A DNA stretch of 64,000 nt, from assembly GCA_016630955.3 (NCBI GenBank), contig CM049998.1:1240001-1304000 (forward strand), read 5' to 3'. Of the stretch, positions 63,067 to 64,000 are shown one piece after another (the stretch's first letter is position 1; each line of letters begins with the position of its first letter). Position numbers and translations under genes: made by a program. This DNA comes from Didymella arachidicola. Lineage: Eukaryota; Ascomycota; Dothideomycetes; Pleosporales; Didymellaceae. The notes under the pieces were generated by a model that was not told the DNA's origin, ran no database searches, and saw only the letters and a program-made list of their open reading frames with translations.

Positions 63067-64000
63067 GGTGTGGTGTCTTCGATTTCAGATGGATGGGCTG
63101 GAATGGTGGTTTTTACGGGCGCACGAAGCTGGATATTGGCAAGCAAACTCAAGGATTGGTTCTGGAAATGGCGGAATCCAAATTGACGGAGCTAGATTTG
63201 TTAAGAGAAAACACCTGCGGCATGGGAACAGGTTTGGAGCTGCAAAGGTGCCTTGACATCCCTGCTCGCACACGAGCCACCCACATCATGCAGACTGACG
63301 CAATAGTGGAACTGATGTTCTACCCCACCACGCGTGAGAGCCATTCCCAAAACTTGTCAACATCCCAGCAGAGCATCGATCGGGCAGGCCTGGCCGAGCC
63401 TCAAAGGCTCAAACAGTCCATCGTCCTGCCAACTTTCTGCCCCGGTGCCCGCCTCTGTTGCCCTGACGCGTCCGTCAGCTCTCATTGGCGCAACTCCTTT
63501 GCGGTGAGCTCAGAACAAGCTCAGCATGTCTCAATCGAGCGCCGCCTCTGTATGCGCGCTTGAGGTTGTCCCTGTTGCGCGGCGTCGAGCGAAAACTGGC
63601 TGCTGAGGCACGCACCACACAATTGACAGGTTTGGCGGCACGCGTGGCTGGTATGTCACTCTGTGACTTTGGTACACCTACCGTAGCTCCGGACTTCAAG
63701 GCTCTGCTTGCAAATAGAAGACCGTGAACTGAGTAATGATGATTTGGTGTTTCGGATTCGATGGCAACGTCGAAAAGAGCGTTGGGCTAACGAGCGTTGA
63801 AATCGCCGTAAAGGAAAGTCTTCACGAGCGTCATCGTGGATCGATCATCGCGGCTGCTTTTCCGCCGTCGGCCCGGCAGCCTCGTCTGCACACAATCGTG
63901 ACGCCAACAACTTACCTTGCGAAGAGGACCGCAGAAGTCGAACAGGGCATCGATCGCCATCACCAGATACCCGTATCAGCACCGGAAGCCCGTCTCATTC
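63067..64000. other. No supported gene; possible first exon at the window edge
   Basis: The promoter of the gene at 63066 lies here. On the minus strand 63916-63960 reads MAIDALFDFCGPLRK and is followed by GTAAGT, so it could be a short first exon, but I found no matching second exon. Other frames are featureless. Confidence 0.3.

Noticed and set aside
63916..63960. Possible first exon MAIDALFDFCGPLRK followed by GTAAGT
   Set aside because: The nearest AG acceptor would give an intron of only 30 nt, and no continuing coding sequence was found.
1..64000. CRISPR arrays, bacterial operons, ribosome binding sites, tRNA or rRNA genes
   Set aside because: The DNA is eukaryotic. No regularly spaced repeats with unique spacers exist, and I could not identify any tRNA or rRNA by eye. 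A tRNAscan-type search would be decisive.

Overview
The window is nuclear DNA of a filamentous ascomycete (Pezizomycotina). The evidence is short GT-AG introns (about 45-150 nt, with CTAAC/CTGAC-like branch sites), a typical fungal gene set (NIMA kinase, MOB1, RRP43, NAC-beta, ARG8, FRE/CTR metal uptake), and repeat-induced point mutation (RIP) of the CpA-to-TpA type in the transposons. A Dothideomycete/Pleosporales source fits but is an inference.

1-20.0 kb is a transposon graveyard. Five Fot1/pogo-like DDE elements (T1-T5) lie head to tail on the + strand. They are separated by 140-230 bp spacers almost without CpA or TpG, which is the mark of saturated RIP. A sixth, 5'-truncated element of another DDE subfamily (T6) follows. 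A seventh (T7, minus strand, 11019-20011) was split by a full-length ~6.0 kb Tad1-like LINE and by an 825 bp non-autonomous element. These two lie in tandem, with three copies of one 15 bp target duplication. Taking the insert out restores the T7 transposase frame exactly.

20-35 kb is mostly single-copy. It holds a possible 80-residue gene, MOB1, a large MGH1/GH63-type glycosidase (yeast YMR196W type), a dienelactone-hydrolase family protein, an ankyrin-BTB protein head to head with a NIMA-like kinase, and a 24-bp minisatellite. RRP43 follows.

36.7-42.0 kb looks like a copper-acquisition cluster: a ferric/cupric reductase with a Cys-rich insert, a divergent CTR copper transporter, and a Bim1-like (X325, LPMO-like) secreted, probably GPI-anchored copper protein. 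The reductase would supply Cu(I), the Bim1-like protein would capture copper at the cell surface, and CTR would import it.

42.6-52.2 kb holds NAC-beta (whose frame requires a one-nucleotide exon), an AIF/FSP1-like oxidoreductase, a YeeE/YedE sulfur-compound transporter, an RBR ubiquitin ligase and an SDR. 52.3-57.6 kb is a young Copia element with identical 122 bp LTRs, an intact 1596-residue polyprotein and a primer site matching the initiator tRNA-Met anticodon arm. The window ends with ARG8 and two neighbouring genes of unknown function that share a C-terminal motif and a terminal intron at the same place.

All multi-exon models were derived by eye from splice signals, and every summed CDS length is a multiple of three. 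No RNA genes or CRISPR arrays were found.
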